Below are positions 21,382-33,147 of a DNA stretch of 64,000 bases, one piece after another (position 1 is the first letter of the stretch; every line of letters starts with the position of its first letter). The notes below the pieces were generated by a model, which saw only the letters and a list, made by a program, of their open reading frames with translations, did not search any database and was not told where the DNA came from. Position numbers and translations under genes: made by a program. This DNA comes from Paracoccus spongiarum (GTDB taxonomy: Bacteria; Pseudomonadota; Alphaproteobacteria; Rhodobacterales; Rhodobacteraceae), in assembly GCF_030732095.1 (NCBI RefSeq), contig NZ_JAVAMQ010000001.1:310001-374000 (forward strand). Reading direction: 5' to 3'.

Positions 21382-24300
21382 TCACTCGATCTCGATCAGC
21401 AGGTCCTTGGCGTCGATCTGCTGGCCGGCGCCGACATGCAGCGCCTTGATGGTGCCGTCGCGATCGGCATGGATGCCGGTTTCCATCTTCATCGCCTCGA
21501 TGGTCAGCAGCAGGTCGCCCTGCTTGACCGCCTGCCCCGCCGCGACCCCGACCGAGGCCACCACGCCGGGCATCGGCGCGCCGAGATGGGCGGGATTGGC
21601 GGGGTCGGCCTTGGGACGCGCCGCCGAGCTGCCCGTGACCTTGCGGTTCGGCACGCGGATGCTGCGCGGCTGGCCGTTCAGTTCGAAGAACACCTTCACC
21701 TCGCCCTTCTCGTCGGTCTCGCTGAGGGCCTGCAGGCGGATCTCCAGGATCTTGCCGGGGTCGATCTCGGCGGTGATCTCCTGCCCCGGCTCCATCCCGT
21801 AGAAGAAGTTTCGGGTCGGCAGGGTGCGGACCGGGCCATAGATGCGGTGCCGGCCCATGTAGTCGAGGAACACCTTGGGATACATCAGATAGCCGTTCAG
21901 GTCCTCGTCATCGACGGCCTTGCCCTCCATCTCGGCCGAGACCCTGGCGCGCGTCTCCTCGATATCGACCGGGGCCAGATGCGCGCCGGGGCGGTCGGTG
22001 ATCGGGGTCTCGCCCTTCAGCACCTTCTTCTGGATCGCCTCGGGCCAGCCGCCCGGCGGCTGCCCCAGATTGCCATGCATCATGTCGACGACCGACTCCG
22101 GGAAGGACATCTCCTTGTCGGGGTTCATGACATCCTCGGGCGTCAGGTTCTGCGACACCATCATCAGCGCCATGTCGCCCACCACCTTGGAGGACGGCGT
22201 GACCTTGACGATATCGCCGAACATCCGGTTCACGTCGGCATAGGCCTGCGCCACCTCGTGCCAGCGATCCTCCAGCCCCATGCTGCGGGCCTGCGCCTTG
22301 AGATTGGTGAACTGCCCGCCCGGCATCTCGTGCAGATAGACCTCGGAGGCCGGCGCCTGCAGGCCGGATTCGAAGGCCGCGTAATTCTCGCGCACGCGTT
22401 CCCAGTAGTTGCTGATCGCCCGGATCGCGCCGATGTCCAGCCCTGTGTCGCGCTCGGTCCCGGCCAGCGCCTCGACCACCGAACCCATGGTCGGCTGGCT
22501 GGTGTTGCCCGACAGCGCGTCCATGGCGCAGTCGACCGCATCCACCCCCGCCTCGGCGGCGGCAAGGATCGTCGCCCCGCCCATGCCCGAGGTGTCATGG
22601 GTGTGGAAATGCACCGGCAGGCCGACCTCTTCCTTCAGGGCGCGGATCAGGATGCGCGCGGCGGCGGGTTTCAGCAGCCCGGCCATGTCCTTCAGGCCCA
22701 GGATATGCGCGCCGGCCGATTTCAGGTCCTGCGCCATGCCGACATAGTATTTCAGGTCGTATTTCGCCCGGTCCGGGTCCAGCATGTTGCCGGTATAGCA
22801 AACCGTGCCTTCGCAGATCTTGCCCGACTCGACCACGGCATCCATGGCGACGCGCATGTTCTCGACCCAGTTGAGGCTGTCGAAGACCCGGAACACGTCG
22901 ACGCCGGTTTCCGCCGCCTGGCGCACGAAGAACTGCACCACATTGTCGGGATAGTTGGTGTAGCCGACCCCGTTGCTGGCCCGCAGCAGCATCTGCGTCA
23001 TCAGGTTGGGCATGTGGCTGCGGATGTCGCGCAGCCGCTGCCAGGGACATTCCTGAAGGAACCTGTAGGCCACGTCGAAGGTCGCCCCGCCCCAGCATTC
23101 GACGCTGAACAGCTGCGGCAGGTTGGCCGCATAGCTGGGCGCGACCCGGATCATGTCGATCGAGCGCATCCGCGTCGCCAGCAGCGACTGGTGGCCGTCG
23201 CGCATCGTCGTGTCGGTGATCAGCACCCGGTTCTGCGCGGCCAGCCAGTCGGCCACGGCCTGCGCGCCCTTCTCCTCCAGCATGTTGCGGGTGCCGGGGA
23301 CCGGATCGGCCAGCGGCGCGGGCGGCACCGGAGGCCGCGCCTGCGCCGGCGGCAGGGCCCGGCCCGCCGTCTCGGGATGGCCGTTCACGGTGATGTCGGC
23401 CAGATAGGTCAGGATCTTGGTGGCCCGGTCGCGGCGCTTGCGGAAGGTGAACAGGTCGTCGGTCGTGTCGATGAACTTGGTCGTGTAGGTGTCGTTCAGG
23501 AAGGTCGGGTGCTTCAGCAGGTTGATGACGAAGTCGATATTGGTGCTGACGCCACGCACCCGGAATTCGCGCAGCGCCCGGTCCATCCGCTTGATGGCCT
23601 GTTCGGGCGTCTGCGCCCAGGCCGTCACCTTGACCAGCAGCGAATCGTAATAGCGGGTGATGACGCCCCCCGCATAGGCGGTGCCGCCGTCCAGGCGGAT
23701 CCCCATGCCGGTGGCGGACCGATAGGCGGTGATGCGCCCGTAATCGGGGATGAAGTTGTTCTGCGGGTCCTCGGTGGTGACCCGGCATTGCAGCGCATGG
23801 CCCGACAGGGTCACGTCCTGCTGGCTGGGCGTGCCGGTGGCCTCGGCCAGCGTCGCGCCCTCGGCGATCCGGATCTGGGCCTGCACGATGTCGATGCCGG
23901 TGACCTCCTCGGTCACCGTATGCTCGACCTGCACGCGCGGGTTCACCTCGATGAAATAGAACTGCTGGCTGTCCATATCCATCAGGAACTCGACCGTGCC
24001 GGCGTTCTGGTATCCGACCGCCTGACCGATCTTCAGCGCCAGCCCGCAGACCTCGGCGCGCTGCTCCTCGGTCAGATAGGGCGCGGGGGCGCGTTCGACG
24101 ACCTTCTGGTTGCGGCGCTGCACGGTGCAGTCGCGTTCGTAGAGGTGATACAGGCCGCCATGGGTGTCGCCCAAGAGCTGCACCTCGACATGGCGGGCGC
24201 GCAGGATCATCTTTTCCAGATAGCCCTCGCCATTGCCAAAGGCGGCCTCGGCCTCGCGGCGGCCTTCGCGGACCTTCTCGACCAGCTCGTCGGGGCCGTT

Positions 24301-24816
24301 GATCGGGCGCATCCCGCGCCCGCCCCCGCCCCAGCTGGCCTTCAGCATCAGCGGATAGCCGATCTCGGCGGCCTCGGCCTTGATCGCGTCGAAATCCTCG
24401 CCCAGAACCTCGGTCGCGGGGATCACCGGCACACCGGCCGCGATGGCCACGCGCCGGGCACTGGCCTTGTCGCCCAGCGCGCGCATGGTCTCGGCCTTGG
24501 GGCCGATGAAGGTGATCCCGGCCCTTGTGCAGGCATCGACGAAATCGGGGTTTTCCGACAACAGCCCATAGCCCGGATGGATCGCGTCGGCGCCCGATTC
24601 CCTGGCAACCCGGATGATCTCGGGGATCGACAGATAGGCGGCCACCGGGCCCAGCCCCTCGCCGATCCGATAGGCCTCGTCTGCCTTGAACCTGTGCAGG
24701 CCCAGCTTGTCCTCTTCGGCGAACACCGCGACCGTCTTCTTGCCAAGCTCGTTGGCCGCCCGCATCACCCGGATCGCGATCTCGCCACGATTGGCCACAA
24801 GTATCTTGCTGAACAT
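21382..24816 (-). CDS. pyc: Pyruvate carboxylase
   Basis: This biotin enzyme makes oxaloacetate from pyruvate, bicarbonate and ATP, the main anaplerotic reaction. The 1144-residue single chain has the usual order: biotin carboxylase domain (from MFSKILVANRGEIAIRVMRAA, with the ATP loop KASWGGGGRGMR) to about 460, the carboxyltransferase TIM barrel (DTTMRDGHQSLLATRMR near 535), the allosteric linker, and a C-terminal biotinyl domain with EAMKMETGIHA, where the lysine is biotinylated by the BirA-type ligase at 1283-2056. It is alone, convergent with tetR and divergent from uvrA. Confidence 0.98.
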   Translation of the reverse strand: MFSKILVANRGEIAIRVMRAANELGKKTVAVFAEEDKLGLHRFKADEAYRIGEGLGPVAAYLSIPEIIRVARESGADAIHPGYGLLSENPDFVDACTRAGITFIGPKAETMRALGDKASARRVAIAAGVPVIPATEVLGEDFDAIKAEAAEIGYPLMLKASWGGGGRGMRPINGPDELVEKVREGRREAEAAFGNGEGYLEKMILRARHVEVQLLGDTHGGLYHLYERDCTVQRRNQKVVERAPAPYLTEEQRAEVCGLALKIGQAVGYQNAGTVEFLMDMDSQQFYFIEVNPRVQVEHTVTEEVTGIDIVQAQIRIAEGATLAEATGTPSQQDVTLSGHALQCRVTTEDPQNNFIPDYGRITAYRSATGMGIRLDGGTAYAGGVITRYYDSLLVKVTAWAQTPEQAIKRMDRALREFRVRGVSTNIDFVINLLKHPTFLNDTYTTKFIDTTDDLFTFRKRRDRATKILTYLADITVNGHPETAGRALPPAQARPPVPPAPLADPVPGTRNMLEEKGAQAVADWLAAQNRVLITDTTMRDGHQSLLATRMRSIDMIRVAPSYAANLPQLFSVECWGGATFDVAYRFLQECPWQRLRDIRSHMPNLMTQMLLRASNGVGYTNYPDNVVQFFVRQAAETGVDVFRVFDSLNWVENMRVAMDAVVESGKICEGTVCYTGNMLDPDRAKYDLKYYVGMAQDLKSAGAHILGLKDMAGLLKPAAARILIRALKEEVGLPVHFHTHDTSGMGGATILAAAEAGVDAVDCAMDALSGNTSQPTMGSVVEALAGTERDTGLDIGAIRAISNYWERVRENYAAFESGLQAPASEVYLHEMPGGQFTNLKAQARSMGLEDRWHEVAQAYADVNRMFGDIVKVTPSSKVVGDMALMMVSQNLTPEDVMNPDKEMSFPESVVDMMHGNLGQPPGGWPEAIQKKVLKGETPITDRPGAHLAPVDIEETRARVSAEMEGKAVDDEDLNGYLMYPKVFLDYMGRHRIYGPVRTLPTRNFFYGMEPGQEITAEIDPGKILEIRLQALSETDEKGEVKVFFELNGQPRSIRVPNRKVTGSSAARPKADPANPAHLGAPMPGVVASVGVAAGQAVKQGDLLLTIEAMKMETGIHADRDGTIKALHVGAGQQIDAKDLLIEIE

Positions 24817-25003
24817 GCCGTCCCCCTTGGTTCGTCAGGCGGCATCCTTAGCGATGCCGCACCGCAGCGCAAGCGATAGCAGCGGCCCCGGCCCCGCAAC
24901 CCGGCAGGACGATAAAACATGCCTCACGAATGACCAGAGCCGCGCTGCCCGTGCCATCCCAAGGTGGGGTCGGCGGCCTGCCGATGCAGCCTCTTGCGGC
25001 GCA

Positions 25004-25018
25004 GTTCCTGTTATGTTC
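25004..25018 (+). promoter_or_regulatory. LexA (SOS) box upstream of uvrA
   Basis: GTTCCTGTTATGTTC is an exact GTTC-N7-GTTC, the direct-repeat LexA site of alphaproteobacteria. It lies 67 bases upstream of the uvrA ATG, and a third GTTC follows at 25023. Known SOS control of uvrA in this class makes the assignment strong. Confidence 0.85.
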
Positions 25019-25029
25019 ACATGTTCCGG

Positions 25030-25057
25030 TTGCTTTTTCATCCCGCCTGACTATGTG
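25030..25057 (+). promoter_or_regulatory. Candidate uvrA promoter
   Basis: TTGCTT (25030-25035), 16-base spacer, TATGTG (25052-25057), just downstream of the LexA box and 28 bases before the ATG. The -10 match is weak. Confidence 0.35.
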
Positions 25058-25085
25058 ATGCCACTGGTCGGTCAAAGGCTCGCTC

Positions 25086-27938
<2,853 letters not shown>

Positions 27939-27956
27939 GGCCGCCCGCCCGGCCGG

Positions 27957-28367
27957 TCAGAAGGGCCGGTTGAGGCGATAGACGATGCAGCCATCGGCAT
28001 CGATGCCGGGTTGCCATTCATGCGCCAGAAGCCGCTTGTCTGCTGGCAGCTCGAAATCGGCGCAGAGTCGCAGGTTGTTGCGGTCCAGAACCGTGATCCG
28101 ATAGGGCGCCCCGGTCGCCGGATCGGCAAGGCGCGGGGTTTCGGGACACAGCGCCGTCGGCCCCAGATCGGCGGTCGCCGCCCCTGCCTCGGTCCCGCGG
28201 CATTCGGCCTGCGCGGTCAGCGCGGACAGGTCGGCGCTGCGCATCTGGTCGCGCCGCTCGGCCCGACCCTGCATCGGCCCGCCCGACACCCACAGACCGC
28301 CCGCGATCGCCAGCAGCGCCAGGACCGTCAACCCGCGCATGCCCCAGATCCCCGGACGCTCAGCCAT
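27957..28367 (-). CDS. Hypothetical membrane-anchored protein
   Basis: A 136-residue protein with one N-terminal signal-anchor helix (about residues 10-27), then a hydrophilic domain with four cysteines (in AECRGTE, ALCPET, LRLCADF, DGCIVY) that could form two disulfides outside the membrane. I do not recognise a family. It overlaps the DUF5671-type gene by 8 bases (ATGGCTGA), so both are one transcription unit, convergent with uvrA 18 bases away. Confidence 0.65.
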   Translation of the reverse strand: MAERPGIWGMRGLTVLALLAIAGGLWVSGGPMQGRAERRDQMRSADLSALTAQAECRGTEAGAATADLGPTALCPETPRLADPATGAPYRITVLDRNNLRLCADFELPADKRLLAHEWQPGIDADGCIVYRLNRPF

Positions 28368-28974
28368 CGAGATCGGCCTTGTAGTAGATCAGCACCAGCA
28401 CCCCGGTCAGCGCGACCAACAGCGCCTTGGCGAGAAAGCGCGCGGTCAGGTCGCCTGAAAGCAGGGCGTGGATCGACGCGGCCAGATCGCCCAGCAGCAC
28501 AAGCGCGGAGATCAGCACGGTGGCGGCGGCAAAGCCCCGCCGCGCCCGCGACCGCCGCCGCAACTGGTCGTCCGAGAAGCGCCGTGCCAGCCGGTTGTCC
28601 AGCACCAGCAGCGCCGGAAGGAAGGCCGCAAGGATCGCAACCCCGCTGCGCATGCGCGCGTGCCACGGAAGGCTGGCCGTCTCGTCGGGCAGCAGCACGT
28701 CGATCAGCCCGAAGCCCAGATTGACGGTGTACCAGCAGACCACCGACAGCGCGACCAGCAGCAGCGCGTGCAGCATGGCCTCGCGGGCCGACACATAGGG
28801 CCGGGCGCGCGGCACAGGCGGCATCCCGGCGCTGTCATGCCAGCCGGCCAGCCCGCCCTGGATCTCCCGCGGCGACCAGCCGGCCTCTGCCAGCGCCTCG
28901 GCGATGGCCGTGCGCTCGCGTCCCGCAGCCAGCGCCGCGCGGATGAATTGCGACAGATCGCCGGTGTCCGTCAT
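28360..28974 (-). CDS. DUF5671-type multi-helix membrane protein
   Basis: A 204-residue protein. Residues 1-50 form a soluble helical module (LSQFIRAALAAGRERTAIAE, then EAGWSPREIQGGLAGW) of the kind seen before DUF5671 membrane domains. Four transmembrane helices follow between about residues 65 and 200 (ALLLVALSVVCWYTVNLGF, AILAAFLPALLVL and two more). Function is unknown. GTG at 28977 precedes ATG at 28974; the ATG is used here. It is the first gene of a two-gene unit upstream of the divergent tRNA-Gly. Confidence 0.72.
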   Translation of the reverse strand: MTDTGDLSQFIRAALAAGRERTAIAEALAEAGWSPREIQGGLAGWHDSAGMPPVPRARPYVSAREAMLHALLLVALSVVCWYTVNLGFGLIDVLLPDETASLPWHARMRSGVAILAAFLPALLVLDNRLARRFSDDQLRRRSRARRGFAAATVLISALVLLGDLAASIHALLSGDLTARFLAKALLVALTGVLVLIYYKADLDG

Positions 28975-29067
28975 CACCCGTCCCCGGTCGTTGCCGGCGC
29001 AGATTTGCCCGGCGACGCACAGCTGTCAATCGTCGCCAAAAAATCGGTGCGAGGGCGCATTTCCCCC

Positions 29068-29096
29068 TTGCACCCCCCGGCGCAGTCCCATAAATC
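29068..29096 (+). promoter_or_regulatory. Promoter of the tRNA-Gly gene
   Basis: TTGCAC (29068-29073), a 17-base spacer and TAAATC (29091-29096), with the tRNA starting 37 bases after the -10 box. Spacing and position are right for a stable-RNA promoter. Confidence 0.5.
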
Positions 29097-29132
29097 ACCG
29101 CTCACCGAAGGCGAAACGGCCTCGGGACGGAT

Positions 29133-29207
29133 GCGGGCGTAGCTCAGGGGTAGAGCATAACCTTGCCAAGGTTAGGGTCGTGAGTTCGAATCTCATCGCC
29201 CGCTCCA
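29133..29207 (+). tRNA. tRNA-Gly (anticodon GCC)
   Basis: A 75-base cloverleaf. Acceptor GCGGGCG (29133-29139) pairs with CGCCCGC (29197-29203), followed by discriminator T and an encoded CCA. The D-arm contains GCTC-AGGGGTA-GAGC. The anticodon loop is TTGCCAA with anticodon GCC (glycine, GGC/GGU codons). The T-arm contains TTCGAATC. GGC is a very frequent glycine codon in this DNA. The gene stands alone with its own promoter and terminator; no integrase or duplicated 3-prime end was seen next to it. Confidence 0.97.
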
Positions 29208-29212
29208 ACATC

Positions 29213-29242
29213 AAAAGGCCGGACCCTCGGGTCCGGCCTTTT
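29213..29242 (+). terminator. Rho-independent terminator of tRNA-Gly
   Basis: AAAAGGCCGGACCC and GGGTCCGGCCTTTT form a 14-base perfect inverted repeat (inner bases form the loop), ending in TTTT, 5 bases after the tRNA CCA. A textbook intrinsic terminator. Confidence 0.9.
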
Positions 29243-29612
29243 GCGTTGGGCCGCGCGGGATCGCATCGACGCGGGCGGCGGTTCTGGCCTGAAGGACGAC
29301 AACGAAATCTGACTGGCAACGCTCAGGCCAGAACCCGGCTTGATGCACCCACCGCCTGCACAACATCCGCGCCGATCCCCGGACCCTGCGGCCCGGCATC
29401 GCGCACTCGTGACCCGGGCGCCGATGCAGGATGCGTCCCGGCAGGGCTGGGGTCAAGATTCATGCTGCGATGCAGCAACAATCATGGCAACGGCGCCACA
29501 GCGGCGCGCACCGGATGCGCCGCAGGATCGATCAGATATCTGTTTCTGAACATTTTTCCGCGCCGCATGAACAATTTGACCAATTGCTGCGGCGCGGAAA
29601 TTTTGCCCGCTG
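29243..29612. other. 370-base stretch without a recognised gene
   Basis: Between the tRNA terminator and the end of the GcvT-family gene I see no frame with coding character. The only structure is a 13-base inverted repeat at 29280-29335. From about 29460 to 29600 the DNA becomes AT-richer than its surroundings (CAACAATCATGG, ATCAGATATCTGTTTCTGAAC), which could be untranslated or remnant sequence. Confidence 0.5.
29280..29335. repeat. 13-base inverted repeat downstream of tRNA-Gly
   Basis: GGTTCTGGCCTGA at 29280-29292 and its exact reverse complement TCAGGCCAGAACC at 29323-29335, separated by 30 bases. It may be a long hairpin in a read-through RNA or a remnant of a mobile element end. No transposase is near. 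Confidence 0.6.
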
Positions 29613-32105
29613 TCAGCCGTCCTGCCGGATGCGCTGGTTCTGAGGGTCGTACGGGCTGTCCTCGGTGACGACGGCATCCCACAGTTCGCGGAACATGCGC
29701 AGCTTCAGCCTCGTGCCCGGCCGGGCCAGATCCGGGCGGACATAGCCCATGCCGATCTGCTTGCCGAAGGCCACCGAATACCCGCCCGAGGTCAGCCGCC
29801 CGACCTTCTCGCCGTCAAGGAACAGCGCCTCGCGGCCCCAGGGATCGGCGTCGGCGGGTCCGTCGATCAGCAGCGTCACGCAAAGCGACCGGATGCCCTT
29901 GGCCTGCATCGCGGCCTTGCCCCGGAACTCCTTCTCCAGATCGACAAACCGGTCCAGCCCGGCTTCCAACGGGGTCGCGTCGCGGCCAAGCTCGGTGCCG
30001 AAGGCGCGATAGGATTTTTCCTGCCGCAGCCAGTTCTGCGCCCGCGCGCCGACCAGCGTCAGGCCCGACGGCTCGCCGGCTTCCATCAGCCGGTCGAACA
30101 GGTGGTTCTGCATCTCGATCGGGTGATGCAGCTCCCAGCCCAATTCGCCGGTATAGGCCACCCGGATCGCGTTAACGGGCACCATGCCCAGCTCGATCCG
30201 CCTGGCCGACAGCCAGGGGAACCGCTTGTTCGACAGGGCGGTCTCGGGCTGCGGGTCGCGGATCAGCCGGGACAGGATCTCGCGCGATTTCGGCCCGGCG
30301 ATGGCGAAGACGCCCCATTGCGTGGTCACGTCCTGGATGGCGACGTGATCGCCGCCCGCGGCCATGAAATCCTCGGCCGACTTGATCAGGTTGTCGCCGT
30401 CGTAATCGGCCCAGGCGCCTGCCGAGACGAGGTAGTATTCGGACTCGGCCAGCCGGACGATGGTGTATTCGGTCCGCGTGGTTCCGGCGTCGGTCAGCGC
30501 ATAGGTCAGGTTGATGCGGCCGACCTTGGGCAGCCTGTTGGTCGTCAGCCAGTCGAGGAAGGCGGTCGCGCCCGGGCCCTTGACCATGTGCTTGGCGAAG
30601 GCGGTGGCATCGACCAGCCCGGCGGTCTGGCGGATCGCCTCGGCCTCGGCCCGGGCATATTGCCACCAGCCGCCGCGACGGAAGCTTCGGCTGGCGTGGT
30701 CGTCGAAACCCTCGGGCGCGTAGTAGTTCGGGCGATCCCAGCCGTTCACCTGCCCGAACTGCGCGCCCCGCGCCTTCTGGCGGTCATGGGCGGGCGAGGT
30801 GCGCAGCGGCCGCGCGGCTTCGCGTTCCTCGTCGGGATGGTGCAGGATGAAGACGTGCGCATAGCTTTCCTCGTTCTTCTTCACCGCATATTCGGTGGTC
30901 ATCCACGACCCGAAGCGGCGCGGGTCCAGCGAGGCCATGTCGATCTCGGCCTCTCCCTCGGTCATGATCTGCGTCAGGTAATGGCCGACGCCGCCCGCCG
31001 CGGTGATGCCGAAGCTGAAGCCCTCGGCCAGCCACATGTTGCGCAGGCCGGGCGCCGGGCCCACCAGCGGGTTGCCGTCGGGGGTATAGCAGATCGGGCC
31101 GTTGAAATCGTCCTTCAGCCCGACCTCTTCCGAGGAGGGCAGCCGATGGATCATCGACATGTATTCCTCTTCGATCCGCTCGAGGTCCAGCGGGAACAGG
31201 TCGGCCCGGAAGCTGTCGGGCACCTCGTAGGGGAATCGCGCCGGCGCGCCTTCCTCGTAGGGGCCAAGGATCCAGCCGCCGCGTTCCTCGCGGACATACC
31301 ACTTGGCGTCGGCATCGCGCAGCACCGGATGTTCGGGGTTGCCCTCGGCCCGCCATTTCATCAGCATCGGGTCGGGTTCGGTCACGATGAACTGGTGTTC
31401 GACAGGGATCGCGGGGATGCGGATGCCCAGCAGGCGGGCGGTGCGCTGCGCATGGTTGCCGGTCGCGGTCACGACATGCTCGGCGCGGATCTCGAAGGTC
31501 TCGCCCGAGGGGACCAGGTTGCCGCCCTTCTCGGCCATCCTCTCGCAGCTGACGATCCATTCCGATCCCGTCCAGCGATAGCCGTTGACCTGGACCTTGC
31601 GCTCGATCGTGCAGCCGGCCATGCGCGCGCCCTTGGCCATCGCCTGCGTCACGTCTGCGGGGTTGATATAGCCGTCCGTCGGGTGGAACAGCGCCCCCTT
31701 CAGGTCGTCGGTGCGCAGCAGCGGCCAGCGGTCCTTCATCTGCTGCGGTGTCAGGAATTCATGCTCGATCCCGATGGTTTCGGCGGTGGCGGAGTACAGC
31801 ATGTATTCGTCCATCCGCGCATCGGTCTGCGCCATCCGCAGGTTGCCGCAGCGGGTGAAGCCAGCGTTCAGCCCGGTCTCGGCCTCGAGCCCGGCATAGA
31901 GCCTGACCGAATAGTCGTGGATGTGGCTGGTCGCATAACCCATGTTGAACAGCGGCAGCAGCCCCGCCGCATGCCAGGTCGAGCCGGCGGTCAGTTCGTC
32001 CCTCTCGACCAGCAGCGGCTCCCAGCCCGCCTTGGCGAGGTGATAGGCGATGCCGCAACCCACCGCGCCGCCTCCGACGACAAGAACCTTCACATGCGAC
32101 TTCAT
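29613..32105 (-). CDS. GcvT-family FAD-dependent oxidoreductase (dimethylglycine/sarcosine dehydrogenase type)
   Basis: An 830-residue fusion. The N-terminal DAO domain has the FAD dinucleotide motif VLVVGGGAVGCGIAYHLAKA at about 7-26 and runs to about 370. An FAO_M-type linker and C-terminal GCV_T and GCV_T_C domains (about 435-810) follow, as in dimethylglycine and sarcosine dehydrogenases that pass a methyl carbon to tetrahydrofolate. The substrate is therefore probably an N-methylated glycine or similar methylated amine; the exact one cannot be read. ATG at 32105 (MKSHVKVLVVGGG) has AGAGGAG at good spacing. It is divergent from panC. Confidence 0.88.
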   Translation of the reverse strand: MKSHVKVLVVGGGAVGCGIAYHLAKAGWEPLLVERDELTAGSTWHAAGLLPLFNMGYATSHIHDYSVRLYAGLEAETGLNAGFTRCGNLRMAQTDARMDEYMLYSATAETIGIEHEFLTPQQMKDRWPLLRTDDLKGALFHPTDGYINPADVTQAMAKGARMAGCTIERKVQVNGYRWTGSEWIVSCERMAEKGGNLVPSGETFEIRAEHVVTATGNHAQRTARLLGIRIPAIPVEHQFIVTEPDPMLMKWRAEGNPEHPVLRDADAKWYVREERGGWILGPYEEGAPARFPYEVPDSFRADLFPLDLERIEEEYMSMIHRLPSSEEVGLKDDFNGPICYTPDGNPLVGPAPGLRNMWLAEGFSFGITAAGGVGHYLTQIMTEGEAEIDMASLDPRRFGSWMTTEYAVKKNEESYAHVFILHHPDEEREAARPLRTSPAHDRQKARGAQFGQVNGWDRPNYYAPEGFDDHASRSFRRGGWWQYARAEAEAIRQTAGLVDATAFAKHMVKGPGATAFLDWLTTNRLPKVGRINLTYALTDAGTTRTEYTIVRLAESEYYLVSAGAWADYDGDNLIKSAEDFMAAGGDHVAIQDVTTQWGVFAIAGPKSREILSRLIRDPQPETALSNKRFPWLSARRIELGMVPVNAIRVAYTGELGWELHHPIEMQNHLFDRLMEAGEPSGLTLVGARAQNWLRQEKSYRAFGTELGRDATPLEAGLDRFVDLEKEFRGKAAMQAKGIRSLCVTLLIDGPADADPWGREALFLDGEKVGRLTSGGYSVAFGKQIGMGYVRPDLARPGTRLKLRMFRELWDAVVTEDSPYDPQNQRIRQDG

Positions 32106-32215
32106 CCGGGGCGACTCCTCTGGCCTGTTCCTGCCCGTTACTGCCACGGCCGGTGGCGGGCTGTCCCATCGCCCCGACCATTGGCGGCGAAAAACGACAT
32201 GCTGCAACGCGGCAC

Positions 32216-32245
32216 TTGTGCGAATCCCTGTCGTGACGCTAGCTT
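32216..32245 (+). promoter_or_regulatory. Candidate panC promoter
   Basis: TTGTGC (32216-32221), 18-base spacer, TAGCTT (32240-32245), 33 bases before the panC ATG. Weak match, but the best in the 173-base divergent gap. Confidence 0.3.
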
Positions 32246-32278
32246 GCGCCCCACGCCGGGGGGCGGGGAGGACAGCCG

Positions 32279-33136
32279 ATGCGGATCTGCCGCAGCAAGC
32301 AGGCGATGCGTGACTGCGTGAACGCATGGCGGGCCGAGGGGCAGCGCGTGGCCCTGGTGGCCACGATGGGTGCGCTGCACGCGGGGCACATGCATCTGGT
32401 GGCGCGGGCGCGGGACTGGCTGGACACGCAGGGCGGCGGGCGTGTCGTGACCTCGATCTTCGTGAACCCGACGCAGTTCGACCAGCAGGCCGACCTGGAC
32501 AGATATCCCCGCGACGAGGACACCGACCTTGCCCTGCTGCGGCAGGCTGGCTGCGACGCGGCCTTCCTGCCCACCGTCGCCGACATCTATCGCCCCGGCG
32601 CGCAGACCACGGTCGAGGTGGGCGGCCTGTCGCGGATGCTGATCGGCCGGCTGCGGCCCGGCCATTTCCGCGGCATGACGACGATCGTGACCAAGCTGTT
32701 CAACATCGTCGGCCCCGATGCCACCACCTTTGGCGAGAAGGACTACCAGCAACTGACCATCGTGCGGCAGATGGTGGCCGATCTGGACATGCCGATCCAG
32801 ATCATCGGCGTCCCGACGGTCCGCGAGGCCGACGGGCTGGCCATGTCCTCGCGCAATCGCCGCCTGACGCCCGGGGATCGCGCCGCGGCCCCGGTCCTGA
32901 ACCGGGCGCTGGACACGGGCCAGCAGATGATCGCGGCCGGCGCAGGGCTGGCTGCCGTGCGCCGGGCGATGCGCGCCGTCCTGCGGTCCGAGCCGCGCTG
33001 CGAACTGCGCTCGCTGGATATCCGCGATGCGGGCGATCTGTCGCGCATCACCCGCATCGACGGCCCCGTGGTCATGCTTCTGGCCGCCCGCTTTGGCGAT
33101 GTGCTGCTGATCGACCAGCGCGTCGCGCAACCCTGA
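32279..33136 (+). CDS. panC: Pantothenate synthetase
   Basis: PanC joins pantoate and beta-alanine with ATP hydrolysis to AMP, the last step of pantothenate synthesis. The 285 residues show the nucleotidyltransferase motif [13 protein letters not shown] (residues 30-42), [16 protein letters not shown] and the KMSKS-like MSSRNRRL. All family motifs are present. A GGGGAGG ribosome-binding site precedes ATG at 32279. panB follows 11 bases later, and coaX at the left of the window uses the product. Confidence 0.98.
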   Translation: MRICRSKQAMRDCVNAWRAEGQRVALVATMGALHAGHMHLVARARDWLDTQGGGRVVTSIFVNPTQFDQQADLDRYPRDEDTDLALLRQAGCDAAFLPTVADIYRPGAQTTVEVGGLSRMLIGRLRPGHFRGMTTIVTKLFNIVGPDATTFGEKDYQQLTIVRQMVADLDMPIQIIGVPTVREADGLAMSSRNRRLTPGDRAAAPVLNRALDTGQQMIAAGAGLAAVRRAMRAVLRSEPRCELRSLDIRDAGDLSRITRIDGPVVMLLAARFGDVLLIDQRVAQP

Positions 33137-33147
33137 AAGGTCCTGCC

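Noticed and set aside
21334..24879. An 1181-codon open frame on the plus strand.
   Set aside because: It is the antisense of pyruvate carboxylase, whose domains and motifs are complete. High GC removes stop codons from the opposite strand.
29133..29207. tRNA-Gly as integration site of a genomic island.
   Set aside because: No integrase, no direct repeat of the tRNA 3-prime end and no foreign gene cluster within the following 8 kb.
32106..32278. A glycine riboswitch in front of the GcvT-family gene.
   Set aside because: The 173-base gap shows no paired aptamer-like structure, and the protein is an oxidoreductase rather than a glycine cleavage T protein.
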